Positions 51,398 to 63,895 of a stretch of 64,000 bases of DNA are shown here, piece by piece (the first letter of the stretch is position 1; the number at the start of each line of letters is the position of its first letter). The notes beneath the pieces are model-generated. The model saw only the letters and a program-made list of their open reading frames with translations. It was not told the origin of the DNA and did no database searches. A program made the position numbers and the translations under genes. This DNA is from Bradyrhizobium sp. AZCC 1721 (lineage in GTDB: Bacteria; Pseudomonadota; Alphaproteobacteria; Rhizobiales; Xanthobacteraceae): positions 6,501,001 through 6,565,000 of the forward strand of contig NZ_JAZHSB010000001.1 in the NCBI RefSeq assembly GCF_036924715.1, given 5' to 3'.

Positions 51398-53293
51398 TCA
51401 AGACCGTCTTCCGATCTTTGCCGCCTTGTCGGCATCATACCACCAGATCGCGGGGAAGCCGGACAGGCCGTATTTGGGCAGTTCGGTCGGACGGCCGAAA
51501 CGGTCCCAACGCGCCGTCCGGACCTTGGGATAATTCCACTGCGGCACGACATAGTGATTCCACAGCAGCACGCGGTCCAGCGCCTTGGTCGCTGCAACAA
51601 GGTCTTCCCGGCCCTTCGCATAGATCACCCGCTCGATCAATTTGTCGATCGCGGGATTCTTGATGCCGATGATATTGCGCGAACCCGCCATGTCCGCCGC
51701 CTGCGAACCCCAATATTCGCGCTGCTCGTTTCCGGGCGACAACGATTCCGCCCACGACGAGACGACGACATCGAAATCCCAGCTACGAAGGCGGTTTTCA
51801 TACTGTGTCGGATCGATCGTGCGCACGCTGACCGCGATACCTAGCCGCTCCAGAGAAGGTTTGAAAAACAGCATGACCCGTTCGAAGGTCGGCTCTGCAC
51901 CAAGCAATTCGAGCGCAAATGGCGCTCCCGTCTTACTATCGACCAGCTTGCGCTCGCGCACCTCATAGCCGGCTTCCTTCAGTAGACGCAGCCCCTCACG
52001 AAGATTTTCGCGAACCGCTTCGGGACTGCCGCCGACCGGATTGGTAAAGGGCTTGGCGAATACCTCGGGTGGCACTTCCGCGCGGACGGCCTCGAGTATT
52101 TCCAACTCTTTGCCTTGCGGCAGGCCGCTTGAAGCCAGTTCTGTGCCGTCGAAATAGCTGCTGATGCGCTTGTACTGACCGAAGAATATCTGCTTGTTCA
52201 TTTCCTCGAAGTCGAACGCATAATTCAGTGCGCGACGCACCCGCGGATCCTTGAACTGGTCACGCCGGATATTCAGCGCGAACGCCTGCATGATTCCGGA
52301 ACTACGGTTCGGAAACTCCTCGAGCAGCACGCGCTTGTCATTGACGGCCGGAAAGTCATAGGCCGTTGCCCAGTTCTTGGCGCTGTTTTCGGTACGCCAA
52401 TCAACCTGGTCGCCCTTGAACGCCTCGAGCGCGACCGTCGAGTCCCGGAAATATTCCAGGCGCAGCTCGTCGAAATTGTTGCGGCCGACATACGTGCTGT
52501 GATCGCGTCCCCAATGGTCCTTCACCCGCTCCAGCGTCAGCGTCCTTCCCGGGACAAACTCCTTGATGCGGTAGGGGCCCGAGCCTAGCGGCTTCTCCAG
52601 CGTTGTCGCGGAGACGTCGCGCTTGCGGCCTTCGCTGTCGGTGCCCTCCCACCAATGCTTCGGCAAGATCGTGAGTTGTCCGACGATCAGCGGGAGTTCG
52701 CGATTGCCGGGCGCGTCGAAGCTGAATTTTATGTCGCGATCACCGACCTTTTCAGCTTTCACCACATGGCGATAGTAGGCCGAGTACTGCGGATGATGTT
52801 GCTTGAACGAATTGAGGGAGAAGATCACGTCGTCAGGCGTGACGGGATTTCCATCATGCCATTTGGCCTCTCGCCGGAGGCGATAGGTCACCCAGGAGAA
52901 ATCCTCGGGGTGGCTTACGGCTTCGGCCAATTCGCCGTACTCGGTCGAGACCTCGTCCAGCGACTGCGTCATGAGAGATTCGTAGATCAACTGAACGCCG
53001 GCTGCCAGCGAGCCTTTGACGCCGGCAACCACAAGGTTGAAGTTGTCAAACGTACCGATCTGGATCTGGCGTACGGTGCCTCCCTTCGGAGCCTCCGGAT
53101 TGACATAGTCAAAGCGCTTGAAGTCGGCCGGGTATTTGATCTCGCCGAACAGCGACAGCGCGTGCCGAAAGACCAGTTCGCCCGCGTCCGATTGCGCGTG
53201 AGCCGGCGAAATTTCGGGGATGCCTAGCCCCAATGCGGGTGCCATGGCGGCAACTGCGCTGCCCTGGAGAAGATGTCGTCGGGTAATGGCCAA
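51398..53293 (-). CDS. Extracellular solute-binding protein, YejA-like (family 5), first copy
   Basis: 631 residues from TTG 53293 with AGGA eight bases before it. The Tat signal ITRRHLLQGSAVAAMAPALG precedes ELVFRHALSLFGEIKYPADF. DNFNLVVAGVKGSLAAGVQL, EAKWHDGNPVTPDDVIFSLN and DPRVRRALNYAFDFEEMNKQ are conserved YejA-type segments. It is the first gene of the yej operon. The frame remains open to 53404, but the upstream ATG would bury the RR signal 40 residues inside, so I reject it. Confidence 0.92.
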   Translation of the reverse strand: MAITRRHLLQGSAVAAMAPALGLGIPEISPAHAQSDAGELVFRHALSLFGEIKYPADFKRFDYVNPEAPKGGTVRQIQIGTFDNFNLVVAGVKGSLAAGVQLIYESLMTQSLDEVSTEYGELAEAVSHPEDFSWVTYRLRREAKWHDGNPVTPDDVIFSLNSFKQHHPQYSAYYRHVVKAEKVGDRDIKFSFDAPGNRELPLIVGQLTILPKHWWEGTDSEGRKRDVSATTLEKPLGSGPYRIKEFVPGRTLTLERVKDHWGRDHSTYVGRNNFDELRLEYFRDSTVALEAFKGDQVDWRTENSAKNWATAYDFPAVNDKRVLLEEFPNRSSGIMQAFALNIRRDQFKDPRVRRALNYAFDFEEMNKQIFFGQYKRISSYFDGTELASSGLPQGKELEILEAVRAEVPPEVFAKPFTNPVGGSPEAVRENLREGLRLLKEAGYEVRERKLVDSKTGAPFALELLGAEPTFERVMLFFKPSLERLGIAVSVRTIDPTQYENRLRSWDFDVVVSSWAESLSPGNEQREYWGSQAADMAGSRNIIGIKNPAIDKLIERVIYAKGREDLVAATKALDRVLLWNHYVVPQWNYPKVRTARWDRFGRPTELPKYGLSGFPAIWWYDADKAAKIGRRS

Positions 53294-53516
53294 ATGCAGA
53301 ATTCCTGTTGCTGACGCCAGTATCCGTTGTTTCGAAGTTCGCCGCCCCTGCCACGAACCACGCAAACAACAAGGCCGAGCTAGTGAGGACCTAATATAAG
53401 GCAAGGGTTCGACGAATTACGTTGCTTTTTCCTCATGATAGCAGCTTGGGAACACCGCCGCTGCGGCGAAAAGTCCCGGTAACAACTCCGATAGCAACAA
53501 TGCGATCCCTCATATG

Positions 53517-53542
53517 CAAACGGCCAGGCAATGCCTGGCCGT
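53517..53542 (-). terminator. Hairpin terminator behind cycM
   Basis: On the minus strand the 11-bp stem ACGGCCAGGCA/TGCCTGGCCGT (53542-53532 with 53530-53520), followed by TTTGCAT, lies 33 bases after the cycM stop. The T-run is short, so termination may be partial. Confidence 0.65.
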
Positions 53543-53575
53543 CATGTCGTGGCGAAGTCCCGGACTGACGAAATA

Positions 53576-54124
53576 TTACTTCGCCGCCGTCGGAAGCGGA
53601 GCCGGGTTTTCCGAGAGGCTGCGCAGATAGGCGATCACGTCGGCGCGCTCGCTGTCCTTCGGGATACCGGCAAAGCCCATCGCCGTGCCCGGAACGAAGG
53701 CCTTGGGATTGGCGAGGAACTTGTTGAGGTCATCATAGGTCCAGGTGCCGCCCTTGCCCTTCAAGGCGGCCGAGAAGTTGAACCCGCCGCGACCCTGACC
53801 CTTCGGCTCGTTCAAGACGCCGTATAAATTGGGTCCGACGCGGTTGGGGCCGCCCTTTTCGAACGTATGGCAGGCGGCGCATTTCTTGGCCGCAGCCGTG
53901 CCCTTCTCGACGGACGCGGTCTGCAAAAGCTTCTCGATCGGCTCGGAGGGAGCTGCCGCTTCCTTGGCTGCGTGAGAGGTGTCTTCCTTCACGGCGATCT
54001 CGAAGCCCGGCTTTTCCGGCTTCGCGGGCGCAAAAATCGCCTGGGCGGCAAAGCTCGTCACCAGAAGAAGAATGCAGGTGCCAAGGACGGCACCAAGAAT
54101 CTTGTTGAGTTCGAAGGAGTCCAT
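53576..54124 (-). CDS. cycM: CycM, membrane-anchored cytochrome c
   Basis: 182 residues. N-terminal anchor MDSFELNKILGAVLGTCILL, a flexible Ala/Glu/Lys linker (about 35-80), then a class I cytochrome c domain with heme motif CAACHTF (about 102-108) and axial Met in PGTAMGFAGI. It matches Bradyrhizobium CycM, which passes electrons from the bc1 complex to the aa3 oxidase. The gene is transcribed alone, divergent from kdsB across 200 bp. Confidence 0.95.
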   Translation of the reverse strand: MDSFELNKILGAVLGTCILLLVTSFAAQAIFAPAKPEKPGFEIAVKEDTSHAAKEAAAPSEPIEKLLQTASVEKGTAAAKKCAACHTFEKGGPNRVGPNLYGVLNEPKGQGRGGFNFSAALKGKGGTWTYDDLNKFLANPKAFVPGTAMGFAGIPKDSERADVIAYLRSLSENPAPLPTAAK

Positions 54125-54324
54125 AACGGATCAGGCTCCAGGCCGGAAAGGTCGACTGAAGGCCGGCAAAACGGCCGCGGGTGGGCGTGAGGAATCAGCC
54201 TTTCGCGCCGCACCCTCAGCAGGGGTTGAGATATCGGTTTGCCCGGGCTCTGGCAACCCGTATAAACGCGCCGAATTTCGTCCCATCCCCATCAAAACCA
54301 GCTATCCCGCCGGGCCTTCAGACG

Positions 54325-55071
54325 ATGACCGATTCCCGTATTTTGGTGCTGATTCCCGCCCGGATGGCGGCGACCCGGCTACCGGGCAAGCCGCTGCTGG
54401 ATATCGCCGGCCTGCCGATGATCGTGCATGTGCTGCGGCGGGCGGAAGAAGCCAAAATCGGCCGGGTCGCGGTTGCGGCCGACACGCCGGAGATCGCCGA
54501 CGCGGTGCGAGCTGCCGGCGGCGAGGCGGTGATGACCCGTGCCTCCCACGCTTCCGGCTCCGACCGCATCCACGAGGCCATGCTGGCGCTCGACCCGGCC
54601 GGCAAGGCGGAGATCGTGGTCAATTTGCAGGGCGATTTCCCGACGATCATGCCGGACACCATCCGCGCCGCGCTGCCGCCGCTCGACGACCCCGCGGTCG
54701 ACATCGCGACGCTGGCCTCGCAGATCCACACCGAGGAGGAGGACCGGGCGCCGAGTGTGGTGAAGGCGATCGGCTCGCCGATCGGTCCAAACCGGCTGCG
54801 CGCGCTGTATTTCACCCGCGCCACCGCGCCTCACGGTGACGGACCGCGCTACCACCATATCGGCCTCTATGCTTACCGCCGCGCCGCGCTGCAGCGGTTC
54901 GTGACCTTGGCTCCCTCCCCGCTGGAGCAGCAGGAAAAGCTCGAACAGCTCCGCGCGCTGGAAGCCGGGATGCGGATCGACATCACCATCGTCGATAGCG
55001 TGCCGCGCGGCGTCGATACCCCGGCCGACCTCGAAACCGCCCGTGAGCTACTAAAGCCTCATTCTGATTGA
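54325..55071 (+). CDS. kdsB: KdsB, 3-deoxy-manno-octulosonate cytidylyltransferase
   Basis: 248 residues from ATG 54325. ILVLIPARMAATRLPGKPLL is the nucleotide-binding signature; ASHASGSDRIHEAML, VNLQGDFPTIMPDTI and GPRYHHIGLYAYRRAALQRF are KdsB motifs. It activates Kdo with CTP for lipid A-core synthesis. The stop codon is followed 119 bp later by pheA on the same strand; the usual Bradyrhizobium order kdsB-pheA is kept. Confidence 0.97.
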   Translation: MTDSRILVLIPARMAATRLPGKPLLDIAGLPMIVHVLRRAEEAKIGRVAVAADTPEIADAVRAAGGEAVMTRASHASGSDRIHEAMLALDPAGKAEIVVNLQGDFPTIMPDTIRAALPPLDDPAVDIATLASQIHTEEEDRAPSVVKAIGSPIGPNRLRALYFTRATAPHGDGPRYHHIGLYAYRRAALQRFVTLAPSPLEQQEKLEQLRALEAGMRIDITIVDSVPRGVDTPADLETARELLKPHSD

Positions 55072-55190
55072 ACGAGGCTTTATCCTTTTGTTTTGACGCG
55101 TTTTCTTCACGCGAACCGGTATCCACTTCGCTTGAAAACGCTATAGCCAAGGCCTGGTCGGCTGCTAAAAGGCCCGCCAGGAAAGACAAC

Positions 55191-56051
55191 ATGACCAAAA
55201 AGCTGAAAATCGCATTCCAGGGCGAGCCTGGCGCCAATTCCCATATCGCCATCGTCGAGGCCTATCCCGACGCCGAGCCGATGCCGTGTGCGACCTTCGA
55301 GGACGCGCTGTCGGCGATCGCTTCGGGCGAGGCCGATCTCGGCATGATCCCGATCGAGAATTCGGTGGCGGGGCGCGTCGCCGACATCCATCATTTGCTG
55401 CCGGCGTCCGGTCTGTTCATCGTCGGAGAATGGTTTTTGCCGATCCGCCATCAATTGATGGCGCCGAAGGGGACAAAGCTCGCCGACATCAAGACGGTGG
55501 AGAGCCACGTCCATGCGCTCGGCCAATGCCGCCGCATCATCCGCAAGCTCGGCATCAAGCCGATCGTCGCCGCCGACACCGCCGGCAGCGCGCGCGACGT
55601 TTCCGAACGCAACGACAGAAGCGTGGCCGCGATCGCGTCCCGGCTGGCGGCGCAAATCTACGGCCTCGATATCCTGGCCGAAGACGTCGAGGACGAAGCG
55701 CACAACACCACGCGCTTCGTGGTGCTGGCGCGCGAGGCCGACTGGGCGAAACAAGGCTCGGGCCCGCTGGTCACCACTTTTGTTTTTCGGGTGCGCAACC
55801 TGCCCGCTGCGCTCTACAAGGCGCTCGGCGGCTTTGCTACCAACGGCGTCAACATGACCAAGCTGGAAAGCTACATGGTCGACGGCAATTTCTTTGCGAC
55901 GCAGTTCTATGCCGACGTCGACGGCCATCCCGAGGACAAGGGCCTCGCCTTCGCGCTGGAAGAACTAAAGTTCTTCTCGCGCGAATTCCGCATCGTCGGC
56001 GTCTATCCCGGCCACCCGTTCCGCGCGACCTTTAGCGAGAAGCAGGATTAA
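55191..56051 (+). CDS. pheA: PheA, prephenate dehydratase
   Basis: 286 residues from ATG 55191, with AGGAAAGAC upstream. The catalytic domain has IAFQGEPGANSHIAIVEAYP, LGMIPIENSVAGRVADIHHL and the TRF motif NTTRFVVLAR. The C-terminal ACT domain has TNGVNMTKLESYMVDGNFFA, which binds phenylalanine for feedback control. It converts prephenate to phenylpyruvate. There is no chorismate mutase fusion. The longer upstream frame to 55068 overlaps the kdsB end and lacks conserved sequence. Confidence 0.97.
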   Translation: MTKKLKIAFQGEPGANSHIAIVEAYPDAEPMPCATFEDALSAIASGEADLGMIPIENSVAGRVADIHHLLPASGLFIVGEWFLPIRHQLMAPKGTKLADIKTVESHVHALGQCRRIIRKLGIKPIVAADTAGSARDVSERNDRSVAAIASRLAAQIYGLDILAEDVEDEAHNTTRFVVLAREADWAKQGSGPLVTTFVFRVRNLPAALYKALGGFATNGVNMTKLESYMVDGNFFATQFYADVDGHPEDKGLAFALEELKFFSREFRIVGVYPGHPFRATFSEKQD

Positions 56052-56247
56052 GGAACGCACAGGCATCTGTTCGCGTCTCCCGGCGCGACTGCTGCCGTGG
56101 GCGCGGAGAGCGCAGATTCGTGACGTGCAGCGGCCAGACGCTTACCAGCGAGCGGCGAGTTGCGCGGCATTAGCGGTGCAGCGGATACGGATATATTATG
56201 AAAGCGGTACTCGCGGCGTTATCAGCCGGCGTGCGCCCCCTCTCCGA

Positions 56248-56604
56248 TCACCACCGGCCGTTCCAGCCCCACCCTGGACGCGGCCCCCATCCTGGACGCG
56301 GACCCCACACCGGCCGCGGGCGCCAAACTGGCCCGCCCCAAGCATAGGCGCCGCGCCATCCCGGGCGCCACACGGGGCGCGGGCCCCAAGCGCCATAGGC
56401 GCCGCCGTACCATCTCGGACCCGGACGCCACCAGCAGCGACCCCAGGCATTGCAGACCCAGCGGACCTGCTCGACATCAGCGGCCTGGCGTGAGATCTGG
56501 TCGGCATGCGGAAGCCCGTTCGGCATCGCGGCGGAAGCTGAGCCGGCGGCGAGCATAACGCCGCCGAGGGCGGCCAACCCAACAACTACAGATTTCAGTT
56601 CCAT
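56248..56604 (-). CDS. Small secreted protein with Trp/Pro/Arg/Gly-rich repeats
   Basis: 118 residues from ATG 56604. Signal peptide MELKSVVVGLAALGGVMLAA with ASA cleavage, then NGLPHADQISRQAADVEQVR and a motif VCNAWGRCWWRPGPRWYG with two Cys. The C-terminal half repeats PRPxWxPGWRG-like units (GPRPVWRPGWRG, GPVWRPRPVW, GPRPGWGPRPGWGWNG). Similar repeat-tailed small exported proteins are common in Bradyrhizobium, function unknown. The repeat tail is encoded by GC-rich DNA prone to length change. Confidence 0.75.
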   Translation of the reverse strand: MELKSVVVGLAALGGVMLAAGSASAAMPNGLPHADQISRQAADVEQVRWVCNAWGRCWWRPGPRWYGGAYGAWGPRPVWRPGWRGAYAWGGPVWRPRPVWGPRPGWGPRPGWGWNGRW

Positions 56605-56757
56605 GGCTTGTCTCCTTCTGGAGACTTCAACAACTTCCTTGACAACGCTTGGTTGCTTTTGAGGCTCGAACAAACGCAGGCATGCAGATCAGGAATGCTG
56701 AAAAAGCAGGAATGCTCAAGAGAATGAGATACAGATTCGCAGAAAAGTCATCACGAT

Positions 56758-57777
56758 CTAGGCGGCGGCTTTCTTGCTCGGCCCGAACGCTTCCGCGAGC
56801 AGGCTGTACGACTTCTTCCGCGCGTCGTGGTCGTACACCGCCGTGATGATCATCAGTTCATCCGGCTGGCTGGCGGTAATCATTGGCTGCAGCTTCGCCA
56901 TGATGGTTGCGGGGCTGCCGACAAACAGGCGCGAACGGTTGCGCATGACCGAGGCGCGCTCGGCGTCGGTGTAATCATAGGCCAGCGCTTCCTCGACGCT
57001 CGGCAATGGCAGGTATTGCCCGCGATCGCGGCGCAGGCGGTTGAGGTCCATCGAGGAGGCAAGCTTCTCAGCCTCCGCATCGGTCTCGGCGGCGACCGCC
57101 GCAACGGCGAGAATGCCGTGTGGGGTTTCCCGCCAGCCGGACGACTTGAAGTGGCTGCGGTAGTTCGTCATCGCCGCAATCGCGTCGTAGGAAGCAAAAT
57201 GATGCGCGAACGCGAAGCCCATGCCGACTTGCGCCGCCAATTCCGAACTGTAGTCGGAGGAGCCGAGCAGCCAGATCGGCGGCAGCGGCGTGTCGTCCGG
57301 CATCGCCACCACATTGTTGTAGGGATGGCCGGCCGGAAACCCGCGGGTCTCCCACAACACCAGTTCGCTCAGCCGTTCGAGAAAATCGTCGCCCTCGCGG
57401 CGGTCGAGCCGGCTGCGCAGCGCATGGGCGGTCGCGCCATCGGTGCCGGGCGCGCGGCCGAGCCCGAGATCGATGCGGCCGGGAAACAGCGCTTCCAACA
57501 TCTTGAAGCGCTCGGCCACCACCAGCGGCGCGTGGTTGGGCAGCATCACGCCGCCGGAGCCGACGCGGATGTTTTTGGTCACCGCGGCGATCTGCCCGAT
57601 CATCAAATCAGGCGCGGGGCTCGCCACCGACGCCAGATTGTGATGCTCGGCGAGCCAGTAGCGGACATAGCCGAGCCCATCGACATGGCGCGCGAGATCA
57701 ATGCTGTTCTGCAGCGCGGCGGCGGGTTTTGTGCCTGTGGTGACGACGGAGAGGTCGAGAACGGAAAGCGGAATCAT
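56758..57777 (-). CDS. LLM-class flavin-dependent oxidoreductase (luciferase-like)
   Basis: 339 residues. MIPLSVLDLSVVTTGTKPAA, YVRYWLAEHHNLASVASPAP, IRVGSGGVMLPNHAPLVVAE and GRIDLGLGRAPGTDGATAHA are the group of single-component luciferase-like proteins near the alkanal monooxygenase alpha chain and E. coli YhbW. They use reduced flavin; the substrate is unknown. A stand-alone gene, it precedes the metFH region on the opposite strand. Confidence 0.92.
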   Translation of the reverse strand: MIPLSVLDLSVVTTGTKPAAALQNSIDLARHVDGLGYVRYWLAEHHNLASVASPAPDLMIGQIAAVTKNIRVGSGGVMLPNHAPLVVAERFKMLEALFPGRIDLGLGRAPGTDGATAHALRSRLDRREGDDFLERLSELVLWETRGFPAGHPYNNVVAMPDDTPLPPIWLLGSSDYSSELAAQVGMGFAFAHHFASYDAIAAMTNYRSHFKSSGWRETPHGILAVAAVAAETDAEAEKLASSMDLNRLRRDRGQYLPLPSVEEALAYDYTDAERASVMRNRSRLFVGSPATIMAKLQPMITASQPDELMIITAVYDHDARKKSYSLLAEAFGPSKKAAA

Positions 57778-58158
57778 GGCGCTAAGCTAATGCGGCAAGC
57801 GAAGCCGACAAAGGCCTGGCCGGCGCAGATCAGGCCCGCGCTTGTGGGGAAAGGAGCGCCACATCGCAACACCGGAGTGGGATGAAATGTGACAAATTCG
57901 ACAATTACGCCACTGCCCACCGCCAAATACACCTCCTCCACAACCAACCTTTTTCTTATTAATTGTTTTTGCTATATAATTTATTATAATCACAGCCCAC
58001 TCACCCCTTCTACCAAGACCAAAATTTCGTGTATTTTGCACATATTGGGCTACTTCCCATCCACAATGGGCTGTTTGGCCCGCCCTGCTTCGCTTATTTT
58101 AGCCCATCGTCGCTACGGCTGACGTCCGGCCCATTGTTTCGGAGCTTTGTGAAGTGCC
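57778..58158. other. AT-rich intergenic island upstream of metF
   Basis: 381 bp without a gene. Between about 57889 and 58050 the plus strand is pyrimidine- and A-rich with low GC, in sharp contrast to the GC-rich surroundings. It includes a canonical promoter (see 57963-57990). Downstream, TGGGCTA (58046-58052) and TAGCCCA (58100-58106) form an inverted repeat in the leader. I cannot assign a riboswitch class. Confidence 0.6.
57963..57990 (+). promoter_or_regulatory. Sigma-70-like promoter toward metF
   Basis: TTGTTT (57963-57968), a 16-base spacer, then a perfect TATAAT (57985-57990). The transcript start would be near 57997, giving a leader of about 160 bases before the metF ATG at 58159. 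Such an E. coli-like -10 box is rare in this high-GC genome. Confidence 0.5.
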
Positions 58159-59073
58159 ATGACCGAGGTTACGCCCCCCGCTTTCGACGGCCATCGCGCG
58201 CTGCATTCGCCAAAGATCTCCTTTGAGTTCTTTCCGCCCAAGACCGAAGAGATGGAGCGGAGCCTGTGGGAGACCATCAACCGGCTGGCGCCGCTTGCCC
58301 CCAATTTCGTCTCGGTGACCTATGGCGCCGGAGGATCGACCCGCGAGCGGACCCATTCGACCATTGCCCGCATCCTGAAAGAGACGCGGCTAACGCCTGC
58401 CGCGCATCTGACCTGCGTCGGCGCGCCCAAGGGCGAGATCGACGACGTGGTGGCGCGCTATCACGAGATCGGCGTCCGCCATATCGTAGCGCTGCGCGGC
58501 GATCCCACCACCGGCATCGGCACCGCCTATCGTGCACATCCGGACGGCTACCAGAGCTCGCCTGATCTCATCGCAGGCATCAAGAAGCGTTATCCAGATA
58601 TCGAAATCTCGGTGTCCGCCTATCCGGAAAAACATCCGGAGAGCCCGACCATCGACGCCGACATCGACACGCTGAAGGCCAAGGTCGACGCCGGCGCGGC
58701 GCGAGCCATTACGCAAGTATTCTTCGATAACGATCTCTACTTCCGCTACCTCGATCGCGTCCGCGCCCGCGGCATCGATATTCCGATCGTCCCCGGCATC
58801 ATGCCGATGCACAATTTCAAGCAGGCGCGGAGTTTTGTGACCCGCGCCGGCACCACGGTGCCGGCCTGGCTGGCGGACAAATTCGAAGGCCTGGATGACG
58901 ACGCCGAGACCCGCAAGCTCGTTGCCGCCACCGTGGCCGCCGGCCAGGTGCAAAAGCTCGCCAAGCACGGCGTCGACACCTTTCACTTCTACACCATGAA
59001 CCGCGCGGACCTCGTGTTCGCGATCAGCCATTTGCTGGGCATTCGCCCCAATGGCGCACAGAAAGCCGCCTGA
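58159..59073 (+). CDS. metF: MetF, methylenetetrahydrofolate reductase
   Basis: 304 residues. ISFEFFPPKTEEMERSLWET, FVSVTYGAGGSTRERTHSTI, HLTCVGAPKGEIDDVVARYH and IVALRGDPTTGIG are the FAD/folate barrel motifs; ARAITQVFFDNDLYFRYLDR is also conserved. It makes 5-methyltetrahydrofolate for MetH, encoded four bases downstream. ATG 58159 is preceded by a weak GAAG element. Confidence 0.97.
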   Translation: MTEVTPPAFDGHRALHSPKISFEFFPPKTEEMERSLWETINRLAPLAPNFVSVTYGAGGSTRERTHSTIARILKETRLTPAAHLTCVGAPKGEIDDVVARYHEIGVRHIVALRGDPTTGIGTAYRAHPDGYQSSPDLIAGIKKRYPDIEISVSAYPEKHPESPTIDADIDTLKAKVDAGAARAITQVFFDNDLYFRYLDRVRARGIDIPIVPGIMPMHNFKQARSFVTRAGTTVPAWLADKFEGLDDDAETRKLVAATVAAGQVQKLAKHGVDTFHFYTMNRADLVFAISHLLGIRPNGAQKAA

Positions 59074-59077
59074 TCCG

Positions 59078-62938
<3,861 letters not shown>

Positions 62939-62949
62939 CTCGCTTTCTT

Positions 62950-63080
62950 CCCTTCTCCCCTTGTGGGAGAAGGTGGCGCGAAGCGCCGGATGAGGGGTTC
63001 TATCCGCGGAGAGAACCCCTCACCCGTCTCAATCGTGCTTCGCACGATTGATCCACCCTCTCCCACAAGGGGAGAGGGGA
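62950..63080. repeat. Composite palindromic repeat (family B arms) between metH and the GST gene
   Basis: Outer arms CTTCTCCCCTTGTGGGAGAAG and CTCTCCCACAAGGGGAGAG (each itself palindromic) enclose an inner inverted repeat GAGGGGTTCT/AGAACCCCTC and a short hairpin CGTGCTTCGCACG. The outer arms match the family B elements at 16216-17092. The GST ATG lies 18 bases after the end. Confidence 0.85.
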
Positions 63081-63097
63081 AGAGAGACGGAGGCCCC

Positions 63098-63760
63098 ATG
63101 AAATTCTTTTCCTTCTGGCGATCGCTGGCGAGCTTTCGCGTTCGCATCGCGCTCAATCTGAAAAATGTTCCGGTCGAAGTGATCTTCGTCGACCTCGACG
63201 CCAACGCGCATCGCGATCCCGAGTATCGCCGGATCAACCCGCAGATGGCGTTGCCGGCGCTGGTGGAAGATGACGGCACCACGCTGTTCCAGTCGCTCGC
63301 CATCCTCGAATATCTCGACCAGAAATATCCCTCCCCGCCGCTATTGCCCTCCGACCTCGCCGGCCGCGCCCGCGTCCGCGCACTGGCGCTGATGGTGGCG
63401 TGCGAGGGCCACCCGCTGCTGACGCCGCGGGTGCGGCGCTACCTCGACCACGAGCTGAATCTGCGCGACACGCAGCAGGCGGCGTGGCGGCGGCACTGGA
63501 TCGCCGAGACGCTGGCAGCGCTGGAGGGACATCTTGCCGACCACAAGGGCACCGGCAAATTCTGCCATGGCGATGCGCCGACCATCGCCGACATCTGCAT
63601 GGTCGGCCATGTCACTGCTGCGCTGAACCAGCAGGTCAATCTGGCGACCTATCCGACCGTGAAGCGCATTTTCGAGACGGCGATGGCGCTGCCGGAATTT
63701 GAAAAAGCCCATCCGCTGGCGCAGCCGGATACGCCGGAGGCGATGCGGCCTAAGGTGTGA
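63098..63760 (+). CDS. Maleylacetoacetate isomerase / zeta-class glutathione S-transferase
   Basis: 220 residues. MKFFSFWRSLASFRVRIALN carries the zeta-class active-site motif (S/T-x-x-S/A-x-R); NPQMALPALVEDDGTTLFQS and LAILEYLDQKYPSPPLLP are the GSH-binding part; TIADICMVGHVTAALNQQVN is the C-terminal GST motif. The length fits MaiA, which isomerises maleylacetoacetate with GSH in tyrosine breakdown. No other tyrosine genes are near, so MaiA versus a general zeta GST stays open. ATG 63098 follows GGAGG closely. Confidence 0.9.
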   Translation: MKFFSFWRSLASFRVRIALNLKNVPVEVIFVDLDANAHRDPEYRRINPQMALPALVEDDGTTLFQSLAILEYLDQKYPSPPLLPSDLAGRARVRALALMVACEGHPLLTPRVRRYLDHELNLRDTQQAAWRRHWIAETLAALEGHLADHKGTGKFCHGDAPTIADICMVGHVTAALNQQVNLATYPTVKRIFETAMALPEFEKAHPLAQPDTPEAMRPKV

Positions 63761-63895
63761 AAGCGAGGCTGGCCGCCCGGCGGTGCGATTCCCCGGACGC
63801 GCCGCACCCCGGCCTGAAAAAATCGCGAAAACAACCCCATGCAAAGTAGGATTGGGCTGGCTCCGCGGCCGTGGCCGGGCGCGGCCCCGTCCAGC

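Noticed and set aside
59051..59077. Upstream ATG at 59051 as start of metH
   Set aside because: It would overlap the end of metF and add nine residues without homology; ATG 59078 directly follows the metF stop.
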